Shown one piece after another: positions 43,879-53,658 of a DNA stretch of 64,000 bases (the stretch's first letter is position 1; the number at the start of each line of letters is the position of its first letter). Made by a program: the position numbers and the translations under genes. A model generated the notes under the pieces. That model ran no database searches, was not told the DNA's origin, and saw only the letters and a program-made list of their open reading frames with translations. Origin of the DNA: Anabaena sp051781005 (GTDB lineage Bacteria; Cyanobacteriota; Cyanobacteriia; Cyanobacteriales; Nostocaceae); contig NZ_JBPWOA010000032.1 in the NCBI RefSeq assembly GCF_051781005.1, positions 186,001 to 250,000 of the forward strand. The letters run 5' to 3'.

Positions 43879-44311
43879 GGTTTTATGAGATGTTTTTTAA
43901 ATTACCAATGATTAAACTGGAAATTCCAATTTAATTACCGTAACATTTGCTGCTATTTGTGTAATAACCTAAGTTGCTAGTCATCTAGTTTAGGCTGGTA
44001 ATTGGTAATTGGTAAAATTCCTGATTAAACTCTACACAATAATTCGTGAAGATATTTTATTTCTCTCTGTGTTCTCAGTGGTCAAATTATGATAGGGAAA
44101 CGCTATAGTAATTTTATCCAGATATCAACAATTTTTCATGAATCCAGAGAAAGATTTAGTGCAAATTCTCAGGTTATCTGCTACTAATTAGGATTGGTAA
44201 TTGCTTTTGCGGCTACAGACAAAGGTAATTAAGAATACAAAGGTATAATGCACTATTAAGCATTACCTTCAGCACACAGATAAATTTAGAAATTTACTTC
44301 TTTTTAAGCTT
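43879..44311. other. Gene-free divergent intergenic region
   Basis: 433 bp with no coding frame. A repeated GGTAATTGGTAA near 43996 is the only distinctive feature. It lies between two divergent genes and should contain both promoters, but I cannot place them. Confidence 0.4.
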
Positions 44312-45598
44312 ATGAATATCTTCTGCAATCGTAAATTCCAAATCACAGCAGGTATTGCTAGTTTCTTAGTAGTTAGCTTGGTTCATCAACATCTATATGC
44401 ACAGCTAGAACCTCAGCAAAGCAATACATCTAACTTAAGCAAAATCCAGCCTGAACAAAATATTAAAACTCAAGCTCCTCTGAATGAAACGCCACTTAAT
44501 AATTTAACTAATCAGCCCATATCTGATTTAAATATTAGTCAAAATACCCAAGCTACATCTATATTTTATTCTGTGATTGATGAATGGAAAAAATATAAAT
44601 ATAGTGTAAATGGTAAACACGTTTTAAAACCAGCAAAGTTACCAACTACAAAAATTAATTTTAATCAAGCGGATTTATTAACGGTTCTCACTAATACGAG
44701 AAAATATTACCAAGATTATGCTAAAGCAGACCCAGATATTTCTCGCAATGGATTGTTATTAAGCCAAGGGGTCACTGTAGAAGACATTCTCAAAACCTTG
44801 GATTTTATGATTGTAGTCTTACAAGAGGACATTAGTAATAATCGCCCAACTCGTTTAGAAGATCCAAATTTTATCAATGCTAATTTCCGAGTTATCAAAT
44901 GGTCTGCTTATAATCCTGAGCAACCCAAACAAAAACAACTGAGAATTACAAAATATGCTGTTTTTACTCATCCTGGCTCTCGGACAAAAACAGCTAAATA
45001 TAATATACCAATTTATAGTTTAAAAGAAAATTATGCTGCCGATAATTTCTACACTAAATACACTAAGCAGGATGTTTTGAAAGGTATTTATGAACCTGGT
45101 GGTAAAGAATTTGGTAAAGTTGAGCCTCTAGCATATTTAACCCGTGAAGGTTTAGAAGAAGCTTTGATGGAGGGAACAATTCTCATTAATTTTACAGATG
45201 GTTCAAAAGCATTTTTTAATGTGGATAGGAACAATGGCATATCTTATGTGAGAGGATTAAAAGCCACATCGCAAAAGCGTTATTGGTATTTTAGAAAAGT
45301 TGATGAAATCAAAGGTTATGGACACAATATAAATGCCAAAATATCGATCAAACCAGGCGTTACTTTTGCTGGTGATGTCCTAAATATTGGGTTAGGTCGG
45401 GTGATTGTGATGGAGTATAATCAAGGTGGCAGAAAACGTCTACAAATGGGAGTACTTGCAGATACAGGTGGAGCGTTTTTACCCAATCTTGGACAACTCG
45501 ATTTTCTGGCGGGTATTTTTCAGAATAAAAAAGATTTTGGGCAGCATATTCAGCAATTACCCTCCTATGCTACCGCATATATTTTGGTGAAGAAGTAA
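44312..45598 (+). CDS. MltA-like periplasmic protein (3D/double-psi barrel)
   Basis: 428 aa, with a signal segment MNIFCNRKFQITAGIASFLVVSLVH and possible cleavage near YAQ. The C-terminal part has ADTGGAFLPNLGQLDFLAG, similar to the 3D barrel with catalytic-type Asp of lytic transglycosylases, and the middle has FGKVEPLAYLTREGLEEAL as in MltA. A Gln/Asn-rich stretch follows the signal. It may be a murein transglycosylase or a relative. Confidence in the fold is moderate. Confidence 0.65.
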   Translation: MNIFCNRKFQITAGIASFLVVSLVHQHLYAQLEPQQSNTSNLSKIQPEQNIKTQAPLNETPLNNLTNQPISDLNISQNTQATSIFYSVIDEWKKYKYSVNGKHVLKPAKLPTTKINFNQADLLTVLTNTRKYYQDYAKADPDISRNGLLLSQGVTVEDILKTLDFMIVVLQEDISNNRPTRLEDPNFINANFRVIKWSAYNPEQPKQKQLRITKYAVFTHPGSRTKTAKYNIPIYSLKENYAADNFYTKYTKQDVLKGIYEPGGKEFGKVEPLAYLTREGLEEALMEGTILINFTDGSKAFFNVDRNNGISYVRGLKATSQKRYWYFRKVDEIKGYGHNINAKISIKPGVTFAGDVLNIGLGRVIVMEYNQGGRKRLQMGVLADTGGAFLPNLGQLDFLAGIFQNKKDFGQHIQQLPSYATAYILVKK

Positions 45599-45617
45599 AA
45601 AGCCTCAAGCCAAATAT

Positions 45618-45983
45618 TTACGCACGGGTTAACAGTTCTAAATTATGACCATCAATGTCATAAAAATAAAAACCACGCCCTCCATTTCTATGGTTAATTT
45701 GACCTTTATCTTTATGCATGGGGTCGCTACTATATTCTAAACCTACCTGTTTTACCCGTGCGAAAATAGTATCAAATTCCTCATCAGTGACATGAAATGC
45801 ATAATGATGTGATTCAAAATCTTCTCTGTCTGCAAAATCAAGGGTCAGCTTGTCGTTAACATGAACAGCCGCAAAGTGACTAATAGGAGATTCAACTTTT
45901 AGTCCAAAAATTTCTGCAAAGAAACGTGCTGCGGCTTCTTTGTTCTGTGCTGGTACTATGGTGTGATTGAGAGTTATGGTCAT
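45618..45983 (-). CDS. VOC (glyoxalase/bleomycin-resistance) family protein
   Basis: 121 aa. One vicinal-oxygen-chelate module: HTIVPAQNKEAAARFFAEIFGL near 7, KLTLDFADRE, and a C-terminal GRGFYFYDIDGHNLELLTRA. His and Glu residues suitable for metal are present. Proteins of this kind are small dioxygenases or resistance proteins and the substrate cannot be given. It is convergent with the MltA-like gene. Confidence 0.85.
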   Translation of the reverse strand: MTITLNHTIVPAQNKEAAARFFAEIFGLKVESPISHFAAVHVNDKLTLDFADREDFESHHYAFHVTDEEFDTIFARVKQVGLEYSSDPMHKDKGQINHRNGGRGFYFYDIDGHNLELLTRA

Positions 45984-46406
45984 CTCATACCTCCGCTTTT
46001 GATTTGGATGGTAATTACAGCAGAATTCAGGAGTCAGGAGTCGGAAGAGTTGTGAGTACCAAGTACCGTTAGCGGTAGCGGGGCGTTTAGCCCGTACCGA
46101 GTGCTTGACTCTCCTTCTTACTCATTACTCGTTACTCGTTACTCATCGCTCTGTACTGGCTTGGTGTCTAGGTTTCAATTTTGATTCTGTACCTTATTAA
46201 TCTGCAATCTGCTGTAAATCAAATATAGCGTTTCTGCGTTGGGTGCAATGTCAGGACTCATCACTTTGCTATACACGCAAAAAGCCCACGATAGCCTAAA
46301 AAATGCTACCCATGAGCTATATCAACTTATGTAGCTGACAATGACAAAGCAAATAACCTGCTGAGAGTTGGTAATACTAGAAATTTAGATAGACCAATAA
46401 TAATTA
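45984..46406. other. Gene-free repeat-rich region
   Basis: It contains short tandem ACTCGTT units near 46120, a GGAGTCAGG unit near 46029, and a copy (46157-46218) of the sequence at about 50507-50660. It also contains the terminator at 46283-46318. Confidence 0.55.
46283..46318 (-). terminator. Hairpin terminator for the TerB-like gene
   Basis: On the minus strand, AGCTCATGGGTAGC pairs with GGCTATCGTGGGCT (one bulge), followed by TTTTTG. It lies about 90 bp after the stop of the TerB-like gene. Confidence 0.7.
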
Positions 46407-46874
46407 TTATTCCTCCTCTTCCTCTTCGTCTTCATATTCCTCGAAGACTTCATCGATCAGTTCTTCTGCTCGTTCATCGGAAATTTTCAATATTTCCTGA
46501 AGTTCAAAGAGATACTCTTGCTCTGCGTCGAGTGTGTCTTCATCCATACCTACGACTAAGAGCGCAGTGACGTATGCAATTTCACGGTAATCTTTATCTG
46601 GTAAAGATGCGATCGCACCAGCAATCAAATTTCCTACTTCTGTTTCCTTAATCACGGTGTTGACTTTTGCTGTCAACTTGTCAAAGTCTTTCTCAGCGTA
46701 CTCTTCAAACAATCCAATACCATCAAACATTTCCGGTAATGGATATTCTTCGGTGGAAATAATCCCTTCACCATCAGCAGCAGCAGAAAAAAGTCCAATG
46801 ATAGCAAGTGCTACTTCTGGTTCTAACTTCACTGAAGTGCTGCTGGGGCTGTTGAGCAACTGACTTTTAGACAT
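46407..46874 (-). CDS. TerB-like protein with poly-glutamate tail
   Basis: 155 aa. It is helical, with two AIIGLFSAAADGEGIISTEE-type segments near 25-44 and a second DEDTLDAEQEYLFELQEI near 112, like the TerB tellurite-resistance fold. The C-terminal end is strongly acidic (EVFEEYEDEEEEEE). TerB proteins are often linked to metal or stress response. There is no membrane segment. The start follows an AAAGGATC ribosome-like site. Confidence 0.75.
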   Translation of the reverse strand: MSKSQLLNSPSSTSVKLEPEVALAIIGLFSAAADGEGIISTEEYPLPEMFDGIGLFEEYAEKDFDKLTAKVNTVIKETEVGNLIAGAIASLPDKDYREIAYVTALLVVGMDEDTLDAEQEYLFELQEILKISDERAEELIDEVFEEYEDEEEEEE

Positions 46875-47066
46875 GATGATCCTTTCGATTGAGCTAACTT
46901 ATAAAGATTCCCAAATCATTGCAGAAAATCACAGAGACTGTTACTTTTTTTCATACAACTAACCTACAGGGATAATTTTTTTAATGCCAAGGTAATATTT
47001 TATTGATTAATTTGGTGGAAATGTGGAAATTTCGTTTATCACAAAAATGTAAATATGTCAACAAAA

Positions 47067-47086
47067 GGGCGTATTGCAATACGCCC
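47067..47086 (-). terminator. Perfect palindrome after ilvB, likely terminator
   Basis: GGGCGTATTGCAATACGCCC is a perfect 20-base palindrome 18 bp past the ilvB stop. On the minus strand TTTTG follows. It also looks like a member of the dispersed palindromic repeats. Confidence 0.6.
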
Positions 47087-47103
47087 CTACTGAAGTTCAA
47101 AAT

Positions 47104-49008
47104 CTACAACTTATTTCCACATTCAGCACAGAAATTATGGCTAGGGGGGTTTTTAGTCCCGCAGTGGCTGCAAAAAACTGGCTCAACGGCGGCTGTGGGT
47201 GTGGGCTTAGGTAAACCGAACATCTGGGCGTTACTTTTGCCAGGAGCTACCATTGGATAACAGTTTTCATCTCTGGTGACATGGACATTAACAATTACCG
47301 GGCCGTTGTGCGCCAGCATTTCTGCGATCTTATCGGATAATTGAGCGCGATCGCTAATCACCATCCCCTTGATCCCATAAGCTTTGGCCAAAAATTCAAT
47401 ATCTGGCATTCCTACTTCCATATTTGAGCAGGAATAACGCTCACCATAAAAGGCCTGTTGCCACTGACGCACCATTCCTTGCCAGCCATTATTTAAAATC
47501 ACTGTCTTGACATTTATGCCATATTGTGCAAGGGTTCCCAATTCCTGTAAACACATTTGGAAACTGGCATCACCACTGATACAAATCACTTCTTCATCAG
47601 GGAACGCCACTTTTACACCCATAGCCGCAGGGACACCAAAACCCATTGTGCCTAAACCTGCGCTAGAAATCCAACGTCTGGGTCCATTTTTGAGGAATTG
47701 CGCTGCCCACATTTGATGTTGTCCCACATCTGTAGTGTAGAAAGCATGGGGGGCTTGACTACCAATTTCGACAATTACCTCTTGGGGGGAAATGCTGTCA
47801 GGATAATGAGGTACAACCAAAGGATAATCTTGTTTCCAACGGTTAATTACATTTAACCATTCTTGATTTTGATGAGGTGGAATTTTGTGAGTTGAGTTTT
47901 GACATCGGCGTAACAAATCTGTGAGAACGTGCTTAACATCACCAACAATAGGCACTTCAGGAACGCGGTTTTTACCTACTTCAGCCGGGTCAATATCGAT
48001 GTGAATAACCTTCGCATGGGAGGCAAATTCATCTAACTTACCTGTTACCCGGTCATCAAATCTAGCACCGACACAAATCAGCAAATCGCAATCTGTCACC
48101 GCAAAGTTAGCGTAAGCGGTTCCGTGCATTCCCAACATTCCCAAGGAGAGAGGATGATGTTCATCAAATGCACCGATACCCATCAAAGTGGTAGTGACGG
48201 GGATATTAAATAATTCTGCCAGTTGTTTGACTTCTTCGTGGGCATTAGATGCGATCGCACCGCCACCAACATACAATAACGGACGGCGGCTTTCTCTAAT
48301 TAACTGAATCGCCCCATTAATTTGGCGGGGATTGCCCTTCACCGTGGGACGATAGCCAGGTAACTTCACCGTACCTGGTTCTACCGGCACATAATCAAAT
48401 TCTTCTAAAGCCACATCTTTGGGGACATCTATCAAAACAGGTCCCGGTCTACCAGTACTGGCAATGTGGAACGCTTCTGCCACGATTCGCGCCATATCCT
48501 TCGGGTCACGCACTACATAAGAATGCTTGACAATAGGCAAAGTAATCCCGTAGATATCTGTTTCTTGGAAAGCATCTGTACCAATGGAAGCCCGTGGGAC
48601 TTGTCCTGTCACCACAATCATGGGAATAGAATCCATGTAGGCTGTAGCAATACCTGTGACTAGGTTTGTTGCTCCTGGTCCAGAAGTACCAAAACATATT
48701 CCCACCTTACCAGTAGCACGGGCGTAACCATCAGCGGCATGAGAAGCGCCTTGTTCGTGTCTAACGAGGATATGTTTAACTCGGCCAGTTTCTTCTACTT
48801 TATAAAGGTCATCATAAATCGGGAGAATTGCTCCACCGGGATAACCAAAAATATACTCAACACCATGACGGACGAGACTATCTAACAAAGCAAAACCGCC
48901 AGATGCCCGTTTTGGAGTGACAACTGACGAATTAGAGATAGGGGATTGCTTGTGATTTTCCGATTGTGGGAGACTGATTTGAGAAGGCGATCGCACGGTT
49001 AACCTCAA
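47104..49008 (-). CDS. ilvB: Acetolactate synthase large subunit with C-terminal zinc ribbon
   Basis: 634 aa. TPP/FAD enzyme of branched-chain amino acid synthesis. It has GASHAADGYARATGKVGICFGTSGPG near 86, the ESVGVG-type mid-region, and a TPP site ending GDASFQMCLQELGTL near 490 with VILNNGWQGMVRQWQ near 515. The C-terminal 25 residues add two C-x2-C pairs (VFCSHCGTKNPPSHNFCAECG), a small zinc ribbon, an extension that is not part of the classic enzyme. The regulatory subunit gene is not in the window. Confidence 0.95.
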   Translation of the reverse strand: MRLTVRSPSQISLPQSENHKQSPISNSSVVTPKRASGGFALLDSLVRHGVEYIFGYPGGAILPIYDDLYKVEETGRVKHILVRHEQGASHAADGYARATGKVGICFGTSGPGATNLVTGIATAYMDSIPMIVVTGQVPRASIGTDAFQETDIYGITLPIVKHSYVVRDPKDMARIVAEAFHIASTGRPGPVLIDVPKDVALEEFDYVPVEPGTVKLPGYRPTVKGNPRQINGAIQLIRESRRPLLYVGGGAIASNAHEEVKQLAELFNIPVTTTLMGIGAFDEHHPLSLGMLGMHGTAYANFAVTDCDLLICVGARFDDRVTGKLDEFASHAKVIHIDIDPAEVGKNRVPEVPIVGDVKHVLTDLLRRCQNSTHKIPPHQNQEWLNVINRWKQDYPLVVPHYPDSISPQEVIVEIGSQAPHAFYTTDVGQHQMWAAQFLKNGPRRWISSAGLGTMGFGVPAAMGVKVAFPDEEVICISGDASFQMCLQELGTLAQYGINVKTVILNNGWQGMVRQWQQAFYGERYSCSNMEVGMPDIEFLAKAYGIKGMVISDRAQLSDKIAEMLAHNGPVIVNVHVTRDENCYPMVAPGKSNAQMFGLPKPTPTAAVEPVFCSHCGTKNPPSHNFCAECGNKL

Positions 49009-49130
49009 AATATAGCTAAAATTAACGCTTAAATTCTGTATTTAAAATTTCATTCTAATTTAAAAATTCCAGAAAATGCTGAGATAATCTCCATCTATGA
49101 GCATAAGACTGGATTATGATTCTACAATCT

Positions 49131-50393
49131 TTAAATCACATCTTGCAAGACTCGGCGAGTATTTTTCCAAGCCCAAACACCAATCAGCGCCACTACAAAA
49201 CTCATAGCCATTAGCACCACTCGCAGTCCTAAGATATCAGTTAATGGGCCAGCGATCGCTAAAGGTAGGGAAAGAGCAATATTCACCACATGATTTTGAA
49301 AGCCAAAAACCTTACCGTGCATAGTCGGTGGTGTTTGCTGTTGAATCAAAGTTTGCATCGGTACGCCAATTAAAGAAGCACCTATACCCAACAATGCACA
49401 AAGTCCCAGCGCTAGAATCAGGCTGTGGGTAAAAGTAACCACCCCTAAAACTAAAGCCATCATCAAAAATCCAATTAGGGGTAGAGGTTTGTGATGCAAC
49501 TTATCACTCCAATGACCCAAAATACCTGCTCCCATCACCATACCTACTCCAGCCGCAGCTAAGAAGAACCCAAACTGTTTTTCCTTTAAACCAAAGTCTG
49601 CGGCTAATCTAATCGTTAATACTGTTAACGCTGCAAATACGCAATACAAGGTCATTAGTTGCAGCATAGCATTCAACACCATACGGTTTTTCTTGATGTA
49701 GCGCAAACTATCTGTAAATTCATTCCAAACATGAGTTCCCGCCAAATGCGCCTCAATTGGTTGATGTTCTTTAAAATTGATAGGCTGCATAATTGCCGCA
49801 GATAGTAAATATAATGCCCCAACAACAATTTCCTGACCAAAATCTTTGCCTAGATAGCTTTTGGCCAAACTCAATATTGGTTCACCTACAGCAAAACCAA
49901 CAATTAAAGCACCCATCATGGTAGTGCTAAATAGGGCATTGGCAGCCATTAAATTCTCTCGTTCTACCAACTGGGGAATTGCTGCTTGCTCCGCTGGTGC
50001 AAAAAACTGTGTCACACAAGAAATAGCAAAAGTGAGAATTAACAAAATCAGAAACTCTCTGGGCAAAAAGGGAATCAATAATGTTAAAAATCCCCGCACC
50101 ACATCCGAGCCAACCATCACCAACTTTTTCGGTAAGCGGTCAACAAGGATACCACCAGCAGAACCGAACAAAATCGCTGGAATTGTAAATGCCACCATCA
50201 AAGTTGAGTACATCGAGTTTTCCGCTAACCCCGGTGGCGGTGGGTAGTTCTCCAGCAAGGCAATCATCAAGACAAAAAATACCTTATCTGCCAACTGGGA
50301 AACTAGTTGTCCAATCCACAGGAGCATAAAACCCCTGTTTTTTAACAGTGTGCCAAAGCCGTGATTAACAGCAGTAGGTTCAGTGGGAAACAT
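49131..50393 (-). CDS. MFS transporter
   Basis: 420 aa with 12 predicted membrane segments, beginning FMLLWIGQLVSQLADKVFFVLMIALL near 23 and containing the loop motif GGILVDRLPKKLVMVGSDV near 80. This is the DHA-like efflux subfamily, possibly for drugs or macrolides. The substrate cannot be given. It precedes ilvB on the same strand by about 120 bp, without clear operon evidence. Confidence 0.85.
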   Translation of the reverse strand: MFPTEPTAVNHGFGTLLKNRGFMLLWIGQLVSQLADKVFFVLMIALLENYPPPPGLAENSMYSTLMVAFTIPAILFGSAGGILVDRLPKKLVMVGSDVVRGFLTLLIPFLPREFLILLILTFAISCVTQFFAPAEQAAIPQLVERENLMAANALFSTTMMGALIVGFAVGEPILSLAKSYLGKDFGQEIVVGALYLLSAAIMQPINFKEHQPIEAHLAGTHVWNEFTDSLRYIKKNRMVLNAMLQLMTLYCVFAALTVLTIRLAADFGLKEKQFGFFLAAAGVGMVMGAGILGHWSDKLHHKPLPLIGFLMMALVLGVVTFTHSLILALGLCALLGIGASLIGVPMQTLIQQQTPPTMHGKVFGFQNHVVNIALSLPLAIAGPLTDILGLRVVLMAMSFVVALIGVWAWKNTRRVLQDVI

Positions 50394-50682
50394 TAACTAT
50401 ATGTAGGAATATGAACTATGGTAGATGAAGCAAAGGGCAGCAGGATCAGCAAAAATATTGATTTATAGAAGAATTGAGGAGTCAGGAGTCAGGAGTCAGG
50501 AGTAAAACTGGCTTGGTGTCTGGCTTTGAATTTAGATTCTGTACCGTATGGCTACGCCACGCAAGCTATCGGAGTTCGGCGTTCGCGTAGCGTCCCGCAG
50601 GGAAGGCTCACTCGAGCCGCTGACGCTCACGGAAGCCTCATTGATCTCCAATCCGCTGTATCTCTATTGTCCTTGCTAATTC
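50394..50682. repeat. Intergenic region with nested dispersed repeat
   Basis: It contains three GGAGTCA-type units near 50476 and a sequence CTGGCTTGGTGTCTGG...GATTCTGTACC that also occurs at 46156. Here about 95 bp of another repeat (GGCGTTCGCGTAGCGTCCCG and flanks) is inserted between its two halves. Confidence 0.7.
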
Positions 50683-51324
50683 TCACTCCTGGTTGCTAAC
50701 TTTGTTGTCCGGACTCTTTTTTCCATAACGTTTTAGCAACAAATGCAAAAATTCAGCAGCATTTAGGTAATTTTGGGGTAAAGATAAACCTAGTGACCGG
50801 TCTACCCATTTGCCTTGTACTGTTTGAGGGGAGTGCCACATTGATAAATGGTCAACTGGTGGTTCAGCGTAGAAATTATCTTCCCCACTACCTAAAATAG
50901 CAGAACTCCAATGGGTGAAGTAATCATGACTCATCCGATGAATTGGGAAATTACCCCATAGTGGCATTCCCCATCCATCTATGGCAATAAAGGCTTTGAC
51001 TGTCCCGCCCAACATTTGCCACTTTGTCGCCGCAATAATGGCACCAACCACTCCCGCACTATAGCTGATGAATATAACAGGGCATTCTAACTTATCATGC
51101 GATCGCTGACTTGCACTCAGCACTCCGTAGGCATTGCTCAAAAACTGCAAAATATGAAATGCGGATAAAGCTAAAATACCCTGCCCAGGATAAACCAGTA
51201 TTTTTTCTGAATTAAGATGATTGAGACTTATAACGTTACTCGGCGCTAAATTTAACAATCCTCTGATAAAGCTTTCGGTTAATTCTGGTTCATGGATTCC
51301 AGGACAAATAATAATGATGCTCAT
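50683..51324 (-). CDS. Alpha/beta-hydrolase-like hypothetical protein
   Basis: 213 aa. It has no signal peptide. IFISYSAGVVGAIIAATKW near 92-110 resembles a nucleophile elbow (G/S-x-S-x-G), and the order IIIICPGIHEPELTESF at the start, then LSAFHILQFL, fits a hydrolase fold. An acid and a His (DHLSMWHSPQ near 160) could complete the triad. It is a conserved cyanobacterial protein of unknown substrate. A lipase or esterase is possible. Confidence 0.6.
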   Translation of the reverse strand: MSIIIICPGIHEPELTESFIRGLLNLAPSNVISLNHLNSEKILVYPGQGILALSAFHILQFLSNAYGVLSASQRSHDKLECPVIFISYSAGVVGAIIAATKWQMLGGTVKAFIAIDGWGMPLWGNFPIHRMSHDYFTHWSSAILGSGEDNFYAEPPVDHLSMWHSPQTVQGKWVDRSLGLSLPQNYLNAAEFLHLLLKRYGKKSPDNKVSNQE

Positions 51325-51583
51325 TTTCTTTTGATTTTAACAATTGTTATGGGAACAGTAACGAGTACCTAGTATGGAAAAACTGTTCCCTGTTCCCTTT
51401 GAGTAGCAACCAAAGATACAAACCCCTGTATATGCGAGTAAGCATATTATGCCTTTAGATGTATATTTTTATGTTTATGTTTATCCTATCCCCCTGGATG
51501 GGATATTATGCTACGAATAAGATGAACGATCTAGTATTTTTCTAGTTCGCTATCTCCATTTTGGTTATATTGAGGATTTAATT

Positions 51584-52699
51584 GTGGTTGCAACTCCAGA
51601 AAAACTGCAACATACCCACGAGCATCTATCCAGCCAAGACCGCGTAGCCGTATTACTCATGGGCTATGGCGAAGTCGAAAGCTACGAAGATTTTGCTAAC
51701 TATAACGAACAAGCTTTAAATCTACTTACAGCAAAATTCGCTCCCGTTCCCACCTGGATTTATCCCCCCCTAGCAAAACTGTTGGCATTATTTGATCGTC
51801 ATGAATGGGGACACACTCACCACGATTTTATTTCCCCACACAATGCCATCTTTGAACAGCAACGCGCTGGTATTGAACACGAATTACAACACAAATGGGG
51901 CAGTGGTGTCCAAGTTTTCAAAGCCTTTAACTTTTGCGCTCCTTTCTTGCCAAATCAAGTTTTAGCCGAAATTAAAAAGCAAGGCTTTAGCAAAATTCTC
52001 ATTTATCCACTTTTGGTAGTAGATTCTATTTTTACCAGTGGTATTGCCATTGAGCAAGTTAATAATGCTCTAGTTGAATTAGCTGATGGTGATGAACACT
52101 GGGTAAAAGCACAAAGATATATTCCTTCATTTTACAACGAACCGGAATATATTCATTTATTGGCGCATTTGGTAGAAGAGAAAATTCAAGCTAATCTAGC
52201 ATCAGCTTACCTACCTTCCCAAATCGGTATTGTGTTGATGAATCACGGTTGTCCTCACAAGGCCAAAGGATTTACATCAGGAATTGATGAAAGTCAAGCG
52301 CTTTACGAATTAGTCAGAAATGAGTTAATTAACAGATATCCTTTAATTTCTGTAGGTTGGCTCAACCACGACACACCGCTAATTGAATGGACTCAGCCAA
52401 ATGCTACCCAAGCAGCCCAAAATCTAATTTTATTGGGTGCAAAGGTGATCATCTTCATGCCTATTGGCTTTGCCACAGAAAACCATGAAACCCTGTTAGA
52501 TGTTCATCACATCATCCATGATTTGGAAAAACAGTATTCTGGTGTTGATTATTTACAAATGGCTTGTGTAAATGATCATCCTCAATTTTTAGAAATGGCT
52601 GCTGAATGGGCAAATGCTCATATTGCCAAATTAATGGAAGCAGAAGGTACAGAAGTTAATGCACAGTTAGCTTTAACTCATCATCATCACCATCATTAG
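51584..52699 (+). CDS. Ferrochelatase-like protein with natural His6 C-terminus
   Basis: 371 aa from a GTG start. The chelatase fold is recognised by VAVLLMGYGEVESYEDF near 21, KILIYPLLVVDSIFTSG near 139 and the C-terminal LISVGWLNHDTPLIEW and GFATENHETLLDVHHIIHD. It is divergent from the main cyanobacterial HemH. It ends with six consecutive His codons (residues 366-371) just before the stop. It may insert a metal into a tetrapyrrole; the metal is unknown. Confidence 0.72.
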   Translation: MVATPEKLQHTHEHLSSQDRVAVLLMGYGEVESYEDFANYNEQALNLLTAKFAPVPTWIYPPLAKLLALFDRHEWGHTHHDFISPHNAIFEQQRAGIEHELQHKWGSGVQVFKAFNFCAPFLPNQVLAEIKKQGFSKILIYPLLVVDSIFTSGIAIEQVNNALVELADGDEHWVKAQRYIPSFYNEPEYIHLLAHLVEEKIQANLASAYLPSQIGIVLMNHGCPHKAKGFTSGIDESQALYELVRNELINRYPLISVGWLNHDTPLIEWTQPNATQAAQNLILLGAKVIIFMPIGFATENHETLLDVHHIIHDLEKQYSGVDYLQMACVNDHPQFLEMAAEWANAHIAKLMEAEGTEVNAQLALTHHHHHH

Positions 52700-52820
52700 G
52701 TAATAAGGTAAAACAGAGAAAGCAGAAGAAGATATTTATCTTGCTTCTGCTTTTTGCATTTGCCTCAAGTTTGGATGTTAATCTGGAACTAACTACAAGT
52801 ACCAGTTTTAGGAGGGAATG

Positions 52821-53423
52821 ATGACACAAGCTAATGTATCTCCAGCTATGGCTGTGAATATCCCTACTACAATAACGTTGAAAATCTCCCATGAGCAGTT
52901 TGTTGATTTAGCACTTGCTAATCGAGATTTACAATTAGAACGAACTGCTACGGGAGAGTTAATTATTATGCCACCAACGGGAAGCGATACTGGAAACAAA
53001 AACCTGGATATGGAAGGCCAGCTTTGGCTGTGGAACCGTCAAACCAAACTGGGTAAAGCATTTAACTCTTCAACTGGTTTTCATCTTCCTAATGGTGCTG
53101 ACCGTTCTCCTGATGCTTCTTGGGTACGTCAAGAAAGATGGGATGCTCTCAGTTTAGAACAGCAGGAAACTTTTGCACCTATTTGTCCTGATTTTGTGCT
53201 GGAATTACGTTCTAAAACTGATTCTCTGGAAAAGTTGCAAGCCAAAATGAGAGAATATATAGAAAATGGCGCTTGTTTAGGTTGGTTGATTGACCGCAAA
53301 AATCAACGAGTGGAAATTTATCGTCCAGGTAAAAATGTGGAAGTTTTGGAGCATCCTGCAAGTCTGTTAGGAGAAGATATTTTACCTGGGGTTGTGTTGG
53401 ATTTAACCGAAGTTTGGAGTTGA
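52821..53423 (+). CDS. Uma2 family endonuclease
   Basis: 200 aa. It matches the DUF820/Uma2 restriction-endonuclease-like fold: the LELERTATGELIIMPPTGSDTG-like segment near 37-60, SPDASWVRQERWDAL near 93, FVLELRSKTDSLEKLQAKM near 127 and NGACLGWLIDRKNQRVEIYRPG near 150 (core Asp, E-x-R/K). The role of these abundant cyanobacterial proteins is unknown. The ATG at 52821 has AGGAGG at good distance; an ATG 3 bp earlier is an alternative. Seven bases separate it from the next gene. Confidence 0.87.
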   Translation: MTQANVSPAMAVNIPTTITLKISHEQFVDLALANRDLQLERTATGELIIMPPTGSDTGNKNLDMEGQLWLWNRQTKLGKAFNSSTGFHLPNGADRSPDASWVRQERWDALSLEQQETFAPICPDFVLELRSKTDSLEKLQAKMREYIENGACLGWLIDRKNQRVEIYRPGKNVEVLEHPASLLGEDILPGVVLDLTEVWS

Positions 53424-53430
53424 GAATATA

Positions 53431-53658
53431 ATGATACAGCCAGTTATTTTAGAAAAATTAGAAGAACTCCCTGAGTCTCTTCAGACAGAGGTACTTCATT
53501 ACATTGAATTTTTGATAGATAAGCACGCTAAAGACTCTACCCAAGAAGAACCGACAAAGAAGCGTCGTGTTGCTGGAACAATGAAGGGAATATTTGTTTT
53601 ACCACTGCCTGATGATTTTGATGAGCCACTGGAAGATATGAAAGAATATATGGAATGA
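53431..53658 (+). CDS. DUF2281 antitoxin-like protein
   Basis: 75 aa: LEKLEELPESLQTEVLHYIEFLIDKH near 5-30 is the DUF2281 helix pattern of small antitoxins. A charged linker follows and then a GTMKGIFVLPLPDDFDEPLEDMKEYME ending that would wrap the toxin. Its stop overlaps the VapC start by 4 bp, giving a coupled toxin-antitoxin pair. Confidence 0.83.
   Translation: MIQPVILEKLEELPESLQTEVLHYIEFLIDKHAKDSTQEEPTKKRRVAGTMKGIFVLPLPDDFDEPLEDMKEYME

Noticed and set aside
51584..52699. His6 end as a sign of vector contamination
   Set aside because: Codons are mixed, no vector sequence adjoins, and the flanks are ordinary cyanobacterial sequence that continues into the Uma2 gene.
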